Below are positions 26,657 to 35,032 of a stretch of DNA of 39,397 bases, piece after piece; the first letter of the stretch is position 1, and every line of letters begins with the position of its first letter. Position numbers and translations under genes: made by a program. Source of the DNA: Caballeronia sp. dw_19. GTDB taxonomy: Bacteria; Pseudomonadota; Gammaproteobacteria; Burkholderiales; Burkholderiaceae. The notes beneath the pieces are model-generated. The model saw nothing but the letters and a program-made list of their open reading frames with translations, was not told the DNA's origin and did not search any database. The stretch spans positions 1 through 39,397 of the forward strand of contig NZ_JAAVUQ010000054.1 in the NCBI RefSeq assembly GCF_018449515.1, in the 5' to 3' direction.

Positions 26657-26830
26657 GTGAGCCAGTCTCCGCTGTCACTCACCCACATCATCGATCCGCA
26701 ATCGGCCGGCGTACTCATCGCCAACATGCTCGAGGCCTGGCTCACCGCCGGGCCCGCGCTGGAGCTGACCGAGGAGGCCGCCGATGAACACCAAGATCAC
26801 CCCCCAACATCAAAGCAAGCCGGCGTACAT
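26657..26830 (+). pseudogene. Remnant of accessory gene and serine recombinase start
   Basis: The first frame (from 26657, SQSPLSLTHIIDPQSAG onwards) looks like the small gene that normally precedes a large serine recombinase in this type of element. A second start at 26784 reads MNTKITPQHQSKPAYI, matching the opening of such recombinases, which continue Y-x-R-Q-S-T with the catalytic Ser. Here it is cut at about 26828 and joined to an IS701 transposase in the opposite direction, so the catalytic Ser is lost. The family call is from a short stretch. Confidence 0.5.
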
Positions 26831-27296
26831 CGGTCCATGCCCGCGGCACATACAGCTCGCGGTCGATGAATGCACTGCCGCCATGACCGGCATAGCAGAG
26901 GAATACGCCGACCTGGCAATTCTCGATTCGGCCCGCCGTGCCGCTGTATTGGCGTTGCACGCCGGCCGAGTGCTCACCTTTCTTGATGAAACCAGTTTCG
27001 TCCACGATCAGCACTGCATCACGCTCGCCGAGTCGTTCACCCACGTATTGGCGCAGTACATCGCGCGCGGCGTCGGCGTCCCACTGTGCCCGCTCGAGCA
27101 GGTGCTGCACGCCGTCCGGTGTTGCCTCGCCAATCCATTCGGCAAGTTGCCAGCCGTTCTTGCGCTCGACTGTGCCCAGCAGCCCCTTCATATACGCCAG
27201 TGAGCGCTGCCGGGGTTCAGGGCGTCTGAACAGGTGTTCGAGACGTTCATGCAATGCGTACAGTTCACGTTCCCACGATTTCGCAATTGCTCGCAT
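26829..27296 (-). pseudogene. IS701 family transposase, N-terminal remnant
   Basis: The first ~155 codons of an IS701-type DDE transposase. It contains LERKNGWQLAEWIGEATPDG, LIVDETGFIKKGEHSAGVQRQY and GRIENCQVGVFL, and ends at RELYVPRAWTD. The first catalytic Asp (VDETGF) is present, but later acidic residues are lost because the gene is cut at the junction with the recombinase remnant. ATG 27296 starts the gene; upstream the sequence is AT-rich and may hold the IS end. Confidence 0.8.
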
Positions 27297-27416
27297 CGGT
27301 TTATACTCACATAGTAGTTCTAACTAATTATAGTAAAAAAATCTACGGCTGTAGTACTAGAACAAATGTCGTTGCTTTTGAATTCATCTTTCGCTTTCTC
27401 TGGGGAGATTTGGCAA

Positions 27417-27940
27417 TCAGAGAGCATCTCGCGAGAGTTCTTCGACAGTAGCGTCGACTTCGGCAAACACATCGAGCATTCGGTACTTGCTCTGCAAACG
27501 ACGGGCGTGCTGGAGGAACGCAGGGTCATGAAGTACCTGCTCCACGGCGTTTCGCAGCGCATCTACAGAAGGTTTGCCAGTTGCTAAGTTAATAGCCGCA
27601 CCGGTCTTGGCCGTCCGGGCAGTGACTTCAATCTTGTCTTCCGACTCACCGGCAAGAACCAGCGGGACACCATGATTGAGTGCTTGCTGTGCCCCCCCAT
27701 ACCCGCCATTGCTCACCATCACATCGGTGTGCGGAAGCAAGTGGTCCAGGGGTATGAAGTCCGCGACATAGGCGTTCGAAGGGACCGCGCCGATATCGGC
27801 ATCGGCCCGTCCAGTCAACGCCACGACGACCACGTCCATGTTCTCGAGCGCCCGAAGCGTCGGAACGATCAGGTCATTGAAGTCGCGATTGGCAATCGTT
27901 CCCTGTGTGACGACGACTACCTTTTGCGCGCCGAGGACGT
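27417..27940 (-). pseudogene. MGT-family glycosyltransferase, C-terminal half only
   Basis: The donor-binding half of a UGT/MGT-type glycosyltransferase. It shows VVVVTQGTIANRDFNDL, FIPLDHLLPHTDVMVSNGGYGGAQQALNHGVPLVLAGESEDK, and a normal C-terminus to the stop at 27417. The acceptor-binding N-terminal half is missing: at about 27943 the sequence changes to a ParB-like gene on the opposite strand. The open frame continues through that gene but is not real protein. It is non-functional as it stands. Confidence 0.85.
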
Positions 27941-27943
27941 TCG

Positions 27944-29223
27944 GCGAGGACGATGAAAACGCGTACGAGGAAGCCGAACGGCTCGAAACCGAAATCGACA
28001 AGGTGAACGCCGCCCTCATCGCACTCGAAAGCCGCCTCGTCGTGTGGGACGCGCAACAGATGGCCGAAGCAGGCGCGTTCGTGATGGTCAGCTCGCAGGG
28101 CAAATTGATGATCGAACGGGGTCTGGTGCGCCGCGAGAACAGCGCGGCACTGGACGCAGCAGGCGCGACCGTGACCGGCACCCCGGAAGCCGAACGCGAA
28201 CCCGGCACGACAGCGGACCCTGTGCACAAGGAGAAGCCGGTCCACAGTGCGAAGCTCTGCCAGCGCCTGACCGCGCACCGTACCGCTGCCGTTCACGCGG
28301 AACTGATCGCGCAGCCGTCCCTCGCACTCGCCGCCCTCCTGCAACGCGTGATTCCGGAAGTTTTTCCGGAACGGTACGGCGTCTCGTTCGTCCCGCACGC
28401 GCTGGAACTGTCCTGCAACAGCAACCACGACAAGCTGCTCGGCGCGGCGGATGACCTGCCCACCAGCACCGCGTGGAACCTCATCGAGGCGCAGCGCGAG
28501 CGGTGGAGCCGAGAACTCCCCGCGCGGCGTGCGGACCTGCTGCCGTGGCTGATCGAACAGGACCCCGGCACGACCCTGCTGGACCTGCTCGCCTTCTGCA
28601 CCGGCACCCTGCTCGACGGCATCGCCGGGGAGGAAAAGCCCCATGCCATCAATGCGCTCGCCAGCGTGCTGAACCTTGACATGACGCGGTACTGGACGCC
28701 CACCCGCGCCTCGTACTTCGATCATGTCAGCAAGGCGCGCATCGCTGAAGTCGTCGCCAGCGCCGCGTCACCGAAGATCGCCGCCGACCTCGGCAAGATG
28801 AAAAAGGCCGACGCGGCAGCCGCCGCCGAACTGCGGCTCGCGAAGTCCGCATGGCTCCCGGAAGTCCTCACCGATCGCGAAGTCCCGGCAGCGCGCTCCT
28901 ACGGCGCGGCCCATGACGCGGATGGAGATGACAACGAGGAAGCCGACGCCGGTGATGAAGTGCAGCAGGACGGCGATGCGAAAGGCGATGACCACGGTAA
29001 TGAGCCCGGTAATGACCGGATCAACGGTAGGGAACCCGGCGAAGGTGTCGGCACTCCGTCGCCGGCGGACGGCCCGACCGGGGCACAGGAGCCAACCGCG
29101 ACAGACGGCAACGGTGCGCTGCCCGCGTGGCCCTTCCCGACTGTCGCAACCGCTGCGAGCGCCGCAAGTGCGACGTCCGCGACGCCCGCTGATGGCATGT
29201 CCATGACGCAGGACGCTGCGTAA
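27944..29223 (+). pseudogene. Plasmid-type ParB-like protein, N-terminus lost
   Basis: About 425 codons of a large ParB/Spo0J-related plasmid protein. It starts mid-domain with DDENAYEEAERLETEIDKVN (coiled coil), followed by a helical region (AELIAQPSLALAALLQRVIP, GVSFVPHALELSCNS), the phrase FDHVSKARIAEVV, LGKMKKADAAAAAELRLAKSAWLPEVL, and a long acidic, low-complexity tail. The ParB nuclease/DNA-binding N-terminus is missing because of the junction with the glycosyltransferase at about 27943. The family call is from the C-terminal pattern I associate with symbiotic/large plasmids. Confidence 0.6.
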
Positions 29224-29340
29224 TCCGCGCAGGTTCCGCCGGTCAGTCCGGTGGAACCTGCTGACCGGGCGCAGCCCCCGCAGGACTGCGCTGCTATCCC
29301 GCGTGCCGTCAGTGGCACGCGCACTCAAAGAGAGGCAATC

Positions 29341-30120
29341 ATGAAAAAATCGATCAAGGTCATCGTGATCGCAATCAATCACGATTCCGGCCACGTCTTC
29401 ACGACCGCCCTTGAAGTGACGGACGACGAATACGGTAACGGTAAGCACTTTCACGTCGCCGTCGCTCGGGCCGCAGAAGCCGGCTTTGTGTCACCCCTGA
29501 TCGCCGTAGAGGCCGACGATCTGGTCCGCCTCGCGATGGAGATCAGGACAGCCATTGCGCAGCGCAACGCAACGCCGCACACTAGCCCACGATGCGACAG
29601 GCCGGGAAGCGGATTCCCGCCTGTCGCACCCTGTCGCGCCCTGCCCCCTATCCCCGCCATACGGCCAGCCAGACGGCTATCGCTACCGCACTGCCCAGCG
29701 CAACCAACCCGACCGCCAGCATGGCCTGCAGCGCACGCCAGTACCTGCGCGCCAGCGACTGTGCCCTGGCCTGCGCCTGCTGTCCCGCTTCCCGCGTCGC
29801 ATGCTCGAAAGCTTCGACGGCCCCGTCAAGCCGCGCGCGCTGCTCGCGTACCGCGATGGCAAACGCGCCCACCAGACGATTACCCGCCGCCCGCGCGATC
29901 CGGTTGGCGGCGCGCTCTGCCAGCGCATCGAGCGCGGCCTCGTTCAGCCCCGCGAGAGCCGCCCGGTAGCGCTCCTCATGCTCGCGGATCATGTGCTCGG
30001 CAAGCCGTATCGTTTCCTTGCAGCGCGCGAGCGCATCACGATGCTGCGCCATCAGCGCATCCGTCGCTTCCCTGGCTTCGGCGCGCATCGTATGGAGGCT
30101 GCCCTCGCCCGCTTTCCTGA
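29341..30120 (+). CDS. Small plasmid-borne protein of unknown function (3' limit uncertain)
   Basis: Begins with ATG after AGAGAGGC. The first ~80 residues look like a real small protein (KSIKVIVIAINHDSGHVFTTALEV, HFHVAVARAAEAGFVSPLIAVEADD). After about base 29585 the frame runs antisense through the TraM-like gene and turns low-complexity, so the true product is probably about 80-85 residues with the stop shifted by a base (a TAG lies one base out of frame at 29583). I do not recognise its family. It follows the ParB-like gene by about 117 bases. Confidence 0.45.
   Translation: MKKSIKVIVIAINHDSGHVFTTALEVTDDEYGNGKHFHVAVARAAEAGFVSPLIAVEADDLVRLAMEIRTAIAQRNATPHTSPRCDRPGSGFPPVAPCRALPPIPAIRPARRLSLPHCPAQPTRPPAWPAAHASTCAPATVPWPAPAVPLPASHARKLRRPRQAARAARVPRWQTRPPDDYPPPARSGWRRALPAHRARPRSAPREPPGSAPHARGSCARQAVSFPCSARAHHDAAPSAHPSLPWLRRASYGGCPRPLS
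29593..29628. terminator. Strong hairpin between convergent genes
   Basis: Arms TGCGACAGGC(C)GGGAA and TTCCCGCCTGTCGCA pair over 15 bases with one bulged C and a 5-base loop. It lies between the end of the small plasmid gene (plus) and the TraM-like gene (minus), and could serve both directions. No T-tract follows. Confidence 0.6.
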
Positions 30121-30368
30121 TGCGATCCGGCATCGCCTCGTACAGCCGCGCATAGAATTCGAGCTACGGCGAGCACCGACCAGAGCGCGTCGTTATCGCG
30201 CAGATTCAGTGCAGCCGACACGCGCCGCATGCGCGCGATGCTCACGTCGTCCGGGACTTCGCCCGACACATCGAGGAACAGGCGCGCGAGCGGATCGGGC
30301 GGGCGCGCACGCCGCGAGCGCGTCGGACGTCGCGGGCGTCCTGGGGGTCCCCAGGGTCCATCAGCCAT
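29648..30368 (-). pseudogene. TraM-like mobilisation protein, one frameshift
   Basis: Starts with ATG at 30368, overlapping the TraL-like stop by eight bases. It reads ADGPWGPPGRPRR, then LARLFLDVSGEVPDDVS and LNLRDNDALWSVLAV, and then jumps frame near 30166 into LEFYARLYEAMPDRIRK. It continues as a long coiled coil (TMRAEAREATDALMAQHRD onwards) and ends in a single hydrophobic span (LAVGLVALGSAVAIAVWLAVW). A coiled coil plus C-terminal membrane anchor after a TraL-type ATPase matches the position and shape of TraM in IncP-type transfer regions. One extra base explains the break. Confidence 0.6.
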
Positions 30369-31052
30369 CGGCGATGACACCGGCAAACATCGCGTCATAG
30401 AGCGAGCGCCAGCGCAGCAGCTCCGCGCGCTGCCCGATAGGCAGCGTCTCTGCCGCCTTGCGCACCGACAACCGCTGGCTGCGCAGGTCATCGGCCACGC
30501 GATCCGCAAGGTCGGGAAAGTCCAGTGACTTGCCCTTCGCTTCGATACCGTTGCGGATGTTCGAATCCTGATAGAGCGTGAACTTGTCGGCGGTGCCGAA
30601 GTAGGCGTTGCGCACGACGTGGGTGGTCGCATCAGGAAACGTCGCGCCGAACTCGCGCAGCAGTTCCAGACTGTCGCGCTGCCGGTTGATGACCCAGAAC
30701 ACGACCAGCCGCCGCGCCAGTTCATCGAGCGTGCTGGCCAGCGTCGCGCCATAGCGCGCTACCCCCGCCTGATTGCGCGCCGCGGTATTCACGATCACCA
30801 CAGCATCGCGCTTCGCATCACAGTAGTTGACGAGTCCAATCCAGCCATCGGCTTCGTCGAGGTCAAACGCCGCGCATTCAATCTCGTGGTGAATCGCTTT
30901 CATCACGTCCGGATTCGCGTGTCGGTTTCGACCACTACAAGGTTGGCATTGCGCCGTTGCAGGTGATCGGCCAGCGCGAGTGCGACGATGCTCTTGCCCA
31001 CGCCGCCCTTGCTGCCGCCCACGAGATAGATGGGGTTGAGGGTCTCTGCCAT
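30361..31052 (-). pseudogene. TraL/ParA-like P-loop ATPase of a mobilisation operon, one frameshift
   Basis: Begins MAETLNPIYLVGGSKGGVGKS, a deviant ParA-type Walker A, after AAGGA. It continues IVALALADHLQRRNANLVVVETDT, then a one-base loss near 30917 shifts frame into NPDVMKAIHHEIECAAFD. The rest (DAVVIVNTAARNQAG, LVVFWVINRQRDSLELL, DFPDLADRVADDL) is normal in the new frame. Order and size match TraL between TraK and TraM in IncP plasmids; relatives such as StbB/MobD-type ATPases are alternatives. It is nine bases from the upstream gene's stop. Confidence 0.7.
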
Positions 31053-31061
31053 AGCCGTCCT

Positions 31062-31580
31062 TTACAGATCGTCGGTATCGGGTTTGATCGCGAATGCGAG
31101 CGAACCCTCTACCGGCATGGGTTGCGGTTTGACTTCTGCCTTTCCCCCATGCGGACGCGCTTCAGTACGCGCCTCATTACGCATCTCCGTACGGAGACTG
31201 TTCGAGCGTGATGCGCCGCCCTGCGCTGCCCCATGCGCGCGCGGCAGTGTCGTGACAGTACCCGTTGCTGGCGCTCTCGTCTCCGGACGTGTCGTGTTGC
31301 CTGTGCTGTTTCCCTTTCCCGCGCTGTTTCCCTTGCCTCCGGAACGCAGCGCATAACGGATCGTGCCAGCCGTGATATCGATGCCCGTCTGTTTTGCCTG
31401 CTCCGCGATCTGCTCCAATGTGTAGCCCTTGGTCTGCGCTCCCCGGATATGGGCGCGCATCTCTTTCTTCGCGTCGCGCACGCCGACACCGCGTTCGGCC
31501 TCGGGTTTCTCGGGTAACGCATCGAGCGTATGGGCGAACGCATCCCATTGCGATTTCGTATAAAGCTTGGCAACAGGCAT
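31062..31580 (-). CDS. TraK-like oriT-binding/accessory protein
   Basis: A 172-residue basic protein. It starts MPVAKLYTKSQWDAF after GGAGG and has an N-terminal helical DNA-binding-like part (GVRDAKKEMRAHIRGAQTKGYTLEQIAEQAKQTGIDITAGTIRYAL), consistent with a small helix-turn-helix. A Gly/Thr/Arg-rich, unstructured tail follows. As the first gene of the traK-traL-traM-like set, next to an oriT-like repeat region, it is the likely oriT-binding protein. The family link is structural, not from sequence identity. The frame is intact, unlike its two partners. Confidence 0.6.
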   Translation of the reverse strand: MPVAKLYTKSQWDAFAHTLDALPEKPEAERGVGVRDAKKEMRAHIRGAQTKGYTLEQIAEQAKQTGIDITAGTIRYALRSGGKGNSAGKGNSTGNTTRPETRAPATGTVTTLPRAHGAAQGGASRSNSLRTEMRNEARTEARPHGGKAEVKPQPMPVEGSLAFAIKPDTDDL

Positions 31581-31620
31581 CGCAACCTCCAGCGCACATC
31601 GGTACACACCACCTGCACAC

Positions 31621-31740
31621 CATCCTGCTCACGCACAACGCACCTGTCAACGCCGTCCCTTTGCGTCGCAAGGCACCGTAGGAACTCCAGGGAACTCATG
31701 GGAACACGGGGGAACAACGCACTTTTTTTCGCGTGTCGTA
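31621..31740 (+). other. Candidate oriT: nic-like site and four phased GGAAC repeats
   Basis: CATCCTGC at 31621-31628 fits the IncP/Ti nic consensus YATCCTG/Y. About 50 bases further, GGAAC occurs at 31681, 31691, 31701 and 31711, exactly ten bases apart (one helical turn), followed by a T7 run at 31723. The block lies just upstream of the TraK-like gene, where oriT is found in IncP plasmids. The nic-like strand orientation is opposite to that in RP4, so the nic call is weak; the phased repeats are plain in the sequence. Confidence 0.45.
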
Positions 31741-33259
31741 CACACACAACGTTTCCACCCTGACGCATTGCCATCACCGCCATTTTGCGGGCGGTTTGCG
31801 CTGATCGTGGAGAGCTTGTCATCACCGTTATGCATTGCGTTTACGCTGAACACGAACACCTTGACGCCGCAACATCGCCGCCGTTGACGCAACCGCTTTG
31901 CACATCCTTGTGAACCCGCAACGCGCGAGGTTTACCAGCGGTTCGCCATTTCTGCGCGCACGTCACGTTCACGTTGCCTCTTGCGTTGCACACGGCGCCG
32001 GACAAGTCCTGTATCCGCTGAGCGCAGGCGATGCGTTTTCGCCTGTTTTCCGGTACGCAGCCGGTACGCATTGTATTGTTCCGCCGAAGCGCATTTTTAA
32101 CGCATGCGATTTGCGCCTTGTGTGACCACACTGACGCACGCCAGTACGCGCGAGATACGCACATCGGTACGCAGGAGGTACGCAACTTCTCGCACGCCGT
32201 TTAACCTGAGATGGGAGAACTTGACGCACGGACTTACACATTTTTTGCGCACCCGCAAGCGCACGGTGCATGCGCTTTCACGGCGACCGTTACGCAATTT
32301 CTTCGCACGCGGTGGCGCAGCGTTTCTATAGGGCCTGAACTGTCATTTGCGTGAAAGCCGCGACCTCTGCGCAAAACGTTTACTCCGGGCGACAAAAAAT
32401 GCAATTAAAACGAGTGATTGCAGGGATAGGCTACCGCCGGTTTTGGGATGCCCATAGGGCCTGTGATCGAGCCGCGGTCATCTCAGGGCGGCAAGGCGAC
32501 CCTTCTCCGTCGTTTTGCCGGTGTAAAGCAGTGCTTGTTCTTTGACGAGCAATAGTCGTTCAAAAGGCATTGAAGGTTTAGAGCTGCTTGCGCAAACCGC
32601 TTGCTGACTCTCAGCCCATTCTCAAGCCCGCCAGCTTCTAAGCGACGATTCGAGCGATGGATCACTGCATCGGCGATTTGCTGTTCGCTCTGAGAAGTTG
32701 TGGAGCCAACGGGATAGCAACAGAACCTGCTCTGACGGCTGGCTTGCAGGCACTTGCCTGCTTGAAAGGTTGATCGTCACCGGCTTGCGCCCTGATGCTG
32801 GCAAGGCCACCACTCCAACGATAGGCGAGAACGCCCCTTGCCGCAGCTTGCGGCGACGTGCTTGAGGCGTGGCGTGGAAGCTCCATAAGGTGAAGCCGGG
32901 CGGCGTGTCGCTGAACCGTCCTTCGTGACGTACAGGCGGCGAACCGCCAGCGCCCAGGACGGCACGCTTTGGCACAACCTGCCGCAGCAAGCCTGGGCGT
33001 AGCCCCACAAGCCCCGCCCATTGCATCGATCCGTTGAACTCGCCACTGCTTTCTTTCGCAAGCGCAGCACACAGCACCATAGACGCGAAGGCGTGAGGGA
33101 TTGAAACCGAATGGCCGTGACGACGAAGGCGGCACGGGGCGCAGTCTGAAAGCCTGGCGGCAATGCCGACATGCCTATTGGATGTCAGCCCACCGTATCA
33201 AGATTCCGAACAGCGGCTAGGACAACAGCTTGCCTAAAGCGCGTGTAGCGCTGACTGAC
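31741..33259. other. Long region without supported genes (oriT flank and unknown GC-rich DNA)
   Basis: About 1.5 kb. Bases 31741-32340 hold the repeat-rich DNA listed separately. From 32340 to 33259 open frames on both strands have no ribosome site and no recognisable protein. traJ/traI (relaxase), expected opposite traK in IncP-type modules, are absent. Confidence 0.5.
32053..32184 (+). repeat. Paired GGTACGCA direct repeats
   Basis: GGTACGCA occurs at 32053, 32064, 32166 and 32177: two pairs, each with 11-base spacing, the pairs 113 bases apart. Related ACGCA words (TACGCA, GACGCA, AACGCA) are dense on this strand throughout 31630-32300 and much rarer on the other. This looks like an iteron or protein-binding array. 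No coding frame explains it. Confidence 0.6.
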
Positions 33260-34177
33260 TTATGGGGAAGCATTTTTGCAAATAGCAAAGATGGTATCGC
33301 GCAGCCACCGATGGGCAGGATCAGCATGGAGGCGAGGATGCCAAATGGCCGACACTTTGATTTCGGGCGTTCGTACCGGGAGTTCAAAGTATTGAACGCC
33401 AGCACTACCCGCGTGACCGCTCAGCAAGGCACTGCCAAAGTATGAATGCGGGACGAGTCCGAGAAGATCCGAATGGCGTGCGATTTGCATCGCGTTGGCG
33501 TAGGTGAGCACGACCATAGCGATGTTCCTGTGCAGACCCAACTGGCCCAACGCATCGTCTACCGGGCCGGAGAATTGCCGTTTGCGTGATACCACCACGT
33601 GCTGGTAGCTAGCGTAGCGTTTCGCGGTCATCCTTGTCAAAAGAGGGTGTCCAGTTCTACAAATGCCCACGAACCGATCACGAAACAGCAACCGCGTCCT
33701 CAGTTCCGGTGCAGTGGTTCCGAGTACGCCGACCTCCAGGTCAACCATGCCTTCCCGAAGTGGCCGTGCATCCTTGTCAGGCTTCGATACGAATCGGATA
33801 CGGACGTGGGGCGCGGTTTGGGTGATCGCCGCCATGAGCGATGCACCGATCAGTTCGACGAAGCCGTCATTCGCACGAATCGTGAACGTCCGCTCCAGTG
33901 TGGCAACGTCCAAGGTGCTGTTGGCGGGTTGAAGCGCGGCCTTCGCGTTTCGGGCAAGTTCATGGACGTGCTCGCTGAGTTGCTCGGCATACGGTGTCGG
34001 AACCAGCGTCCTTCCCGCTAGCACGAGCAGTTGATCCCCTGTCGCTATCCGCAGTCTCGAAAGCGTCCTGCTCATGGCAGAGGGACTCAAGCCGAGTCGG
34101 CGCGCTGCCTTGGTCACGCTGCACTCGGCGAGCAATACATCCAGCGCAGTGAGGAGATTCAAGTCCACGTCTTGCAT
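33260..34177 (-). CDS. LysR family transcriptional regulator
   Basis: A 305-residue LysR-type regulator. The N-terminal winged helix is clear (LNLLTALDVLLAECSVTKAARRLGLSPSAMSRTLSRLR), followed by an effector-binding domain (RTFTIRANDGFVELIGASLM, VDLEVGVLGTTAPELRTRLL, GLVPHSYFG). The wording resembles the NodD/LinR-like subgroup. ATG 34177 follows GGGGA. It is divergent from the dehydrogenase gene with a palindrome between, the standard arrangement for LysR control of the neighbouring operon. The inducer is unknown. Confidence 0.92.
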   Translation of the reverse strand: MQDVDLNLLTALDVLLAECSVTKAARRLGLSPSAMSRTLSRLRIATGDQLLVLAGRTLVPTPYAEQLSEHVHELARNAKAALQPANSTLDVATLERTFTIRANDGFVELIGASLMAAITQTAPHVRIRFVSKPDKDARPLREGMVDLEVGVLGTTAPELRTRLLFRDRFVGICRTGHPLLTRMTAKRYASYQHVVVSRKRQFSGPVDDALGQLGLHRNIAMVVLTYANAMQIARHSDLLGLVPHSYFGSALLSGHAGSAGVQYFELPVRTPEIKVSAIWHPRLHADPAHRWLRDTIFAICKNASP

Positions 34178-34214
34178 GTCAAGTCGTCCCCTTTTATTAA
34201 CTATCGTTGATTCT

Positions 34215-34235
34215 GATGCAATCGATTATTGCATC
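34215..34235. promoter_or_regulatory. Likely LysR operator palindrome
   Basis: GATGCAAT-CGATT-ATTGCATC: perfect 8-base arms around five bases, in the space between the LysR and dehydrogenase starts. A further half-site, TGCAAT, lies at 34248. The size and A/T-containing dyad fit the T-N11-A type LysR box. Inference from position and symmetry. Confidence 0.6.
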
Positions 34236-34301
34236 CCACGCGTCTGGTGCAATGAATTTTGCTCCACCAGAATCAGGGCTGTCCAATCTCAAGGAACCTT
34301 G

Positions 34302-35018
34302 ATGAAACACTCAAGTGACGACAAGGCCCCCGCCATTCTGCTTATCGGCGCATCGCGTGGCCTCGGTCATGCCATGGCCGCCGAACTCTTGAAAAAGGGA
34401 TGGAACGTCGTCGGCACGACGCGCCCGATCGAAGGCCGAACTCAATTGCATGACCTGGCCGACGAGAACCAAGGCCGCATCGAGGTCGAGACCGTCGACA
34501 TCTGCGAACCGGAGCAGATCGCGGCACTCCGTGCCCGCCTGTCGGGTCGGGTGTTCGACATCCTGTTCGTGAACGCCGGCACCGCCAATGCAAATCCGAA
34601 TGACACCATCGGTGAAGTACCCACCGAGGAGTTCATCCGCGTGATGGTCACGAATGCACTTGGCCCTATGCGTACCGTCGAGGTGTTGCAGGATCTTGTC
34701 CCCTCCGACGGCCTCATCGGCGTCATGTCGTCGGGACAGGGCAGTATCGCCAACAATACTAACGGTGGGTTTGAAATCTATCGCGGCAGTAAGTCGGCTC
34801 TGAACCAGTACATGCGAAGCTACGCCGCCCGACATGACGGAGAGTCGCGCGCCTTATTGTTGCTCGCTCCGGGCTGGATTCGTACTGCATTGGGCGGCCC
34901 GAACGCGCCGTTCGGCCTTGAGGAAACCATTCCGGACATCGTGAACACGCTGCTCTCGAAGCGGGGAAAGCCTGGCCTGGAGTACCTCGACCGCATGGGC
35001 CGCACTGTCTCGTGGTGA
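34302..35018 (+). CDS. Short-chain dehydrogenase/reductase
   Basis: A 238-residue Rossmann enzyme. The cofactor motif GASRGLGHAMA is near the start, NAG is near the middle (FVNAGTANA), and the catalytic Ser and Tyr-x3-Lys are present (VMSSGQGS; YRGSKSALNQ). ATG 34302 is chosen for the AAGGAA ahead of it; the frame is open far upstream through the divergent region but that is not coding. NAD(P)-dependent oxidation or reduction is sure at family level; the substrate is unknown. It is followed after 14 bases by the amidohydrolase, so they form one operon. Confidence 0.92.
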   Translation: MKHSSDDKAPAILLIGASRGLGHAMAAELLKKGWNVVGTTRPIEGRTQLHDLADENQGRIEVETVDICEPEQIAALRARLSGRVFDILFVNAGTANANPNDTIGEVPTEEFIRVMVTNALGPMRTVEVLQDLVPSDGLIGVMSSGQGSIANNTNGGFEIYRGSKSALNQYMRSYAARHDGESRALLLLAPGWIRTALGGPNAPFGLEETIPDIVNTLLSKRGKPGLEYLDRMGRTVSW

Positions 35019-35032
35019 ACGGAGGCTCAGCC

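Noticed and set aside
31621..31628. CATCCTGC as a firm IncP nic site
   Set aside because: The eight-base match could arise by chance in this region, and its strand is opposite to that of RP4 relative to traK; kept only as part of a candidate oriT.
33092..33108. GTGAGGGATTGAAACCG resembles the end of some CRISPR repeats
   Set aside because: It occurs once, with no spacers, no second repeat and no cas genes nearby.
32622..33172. Overlapping open frames on the minus strand
   Set aside because: Three frames are open at once because of GC bias; none shows domain-like pattern or a start signal.
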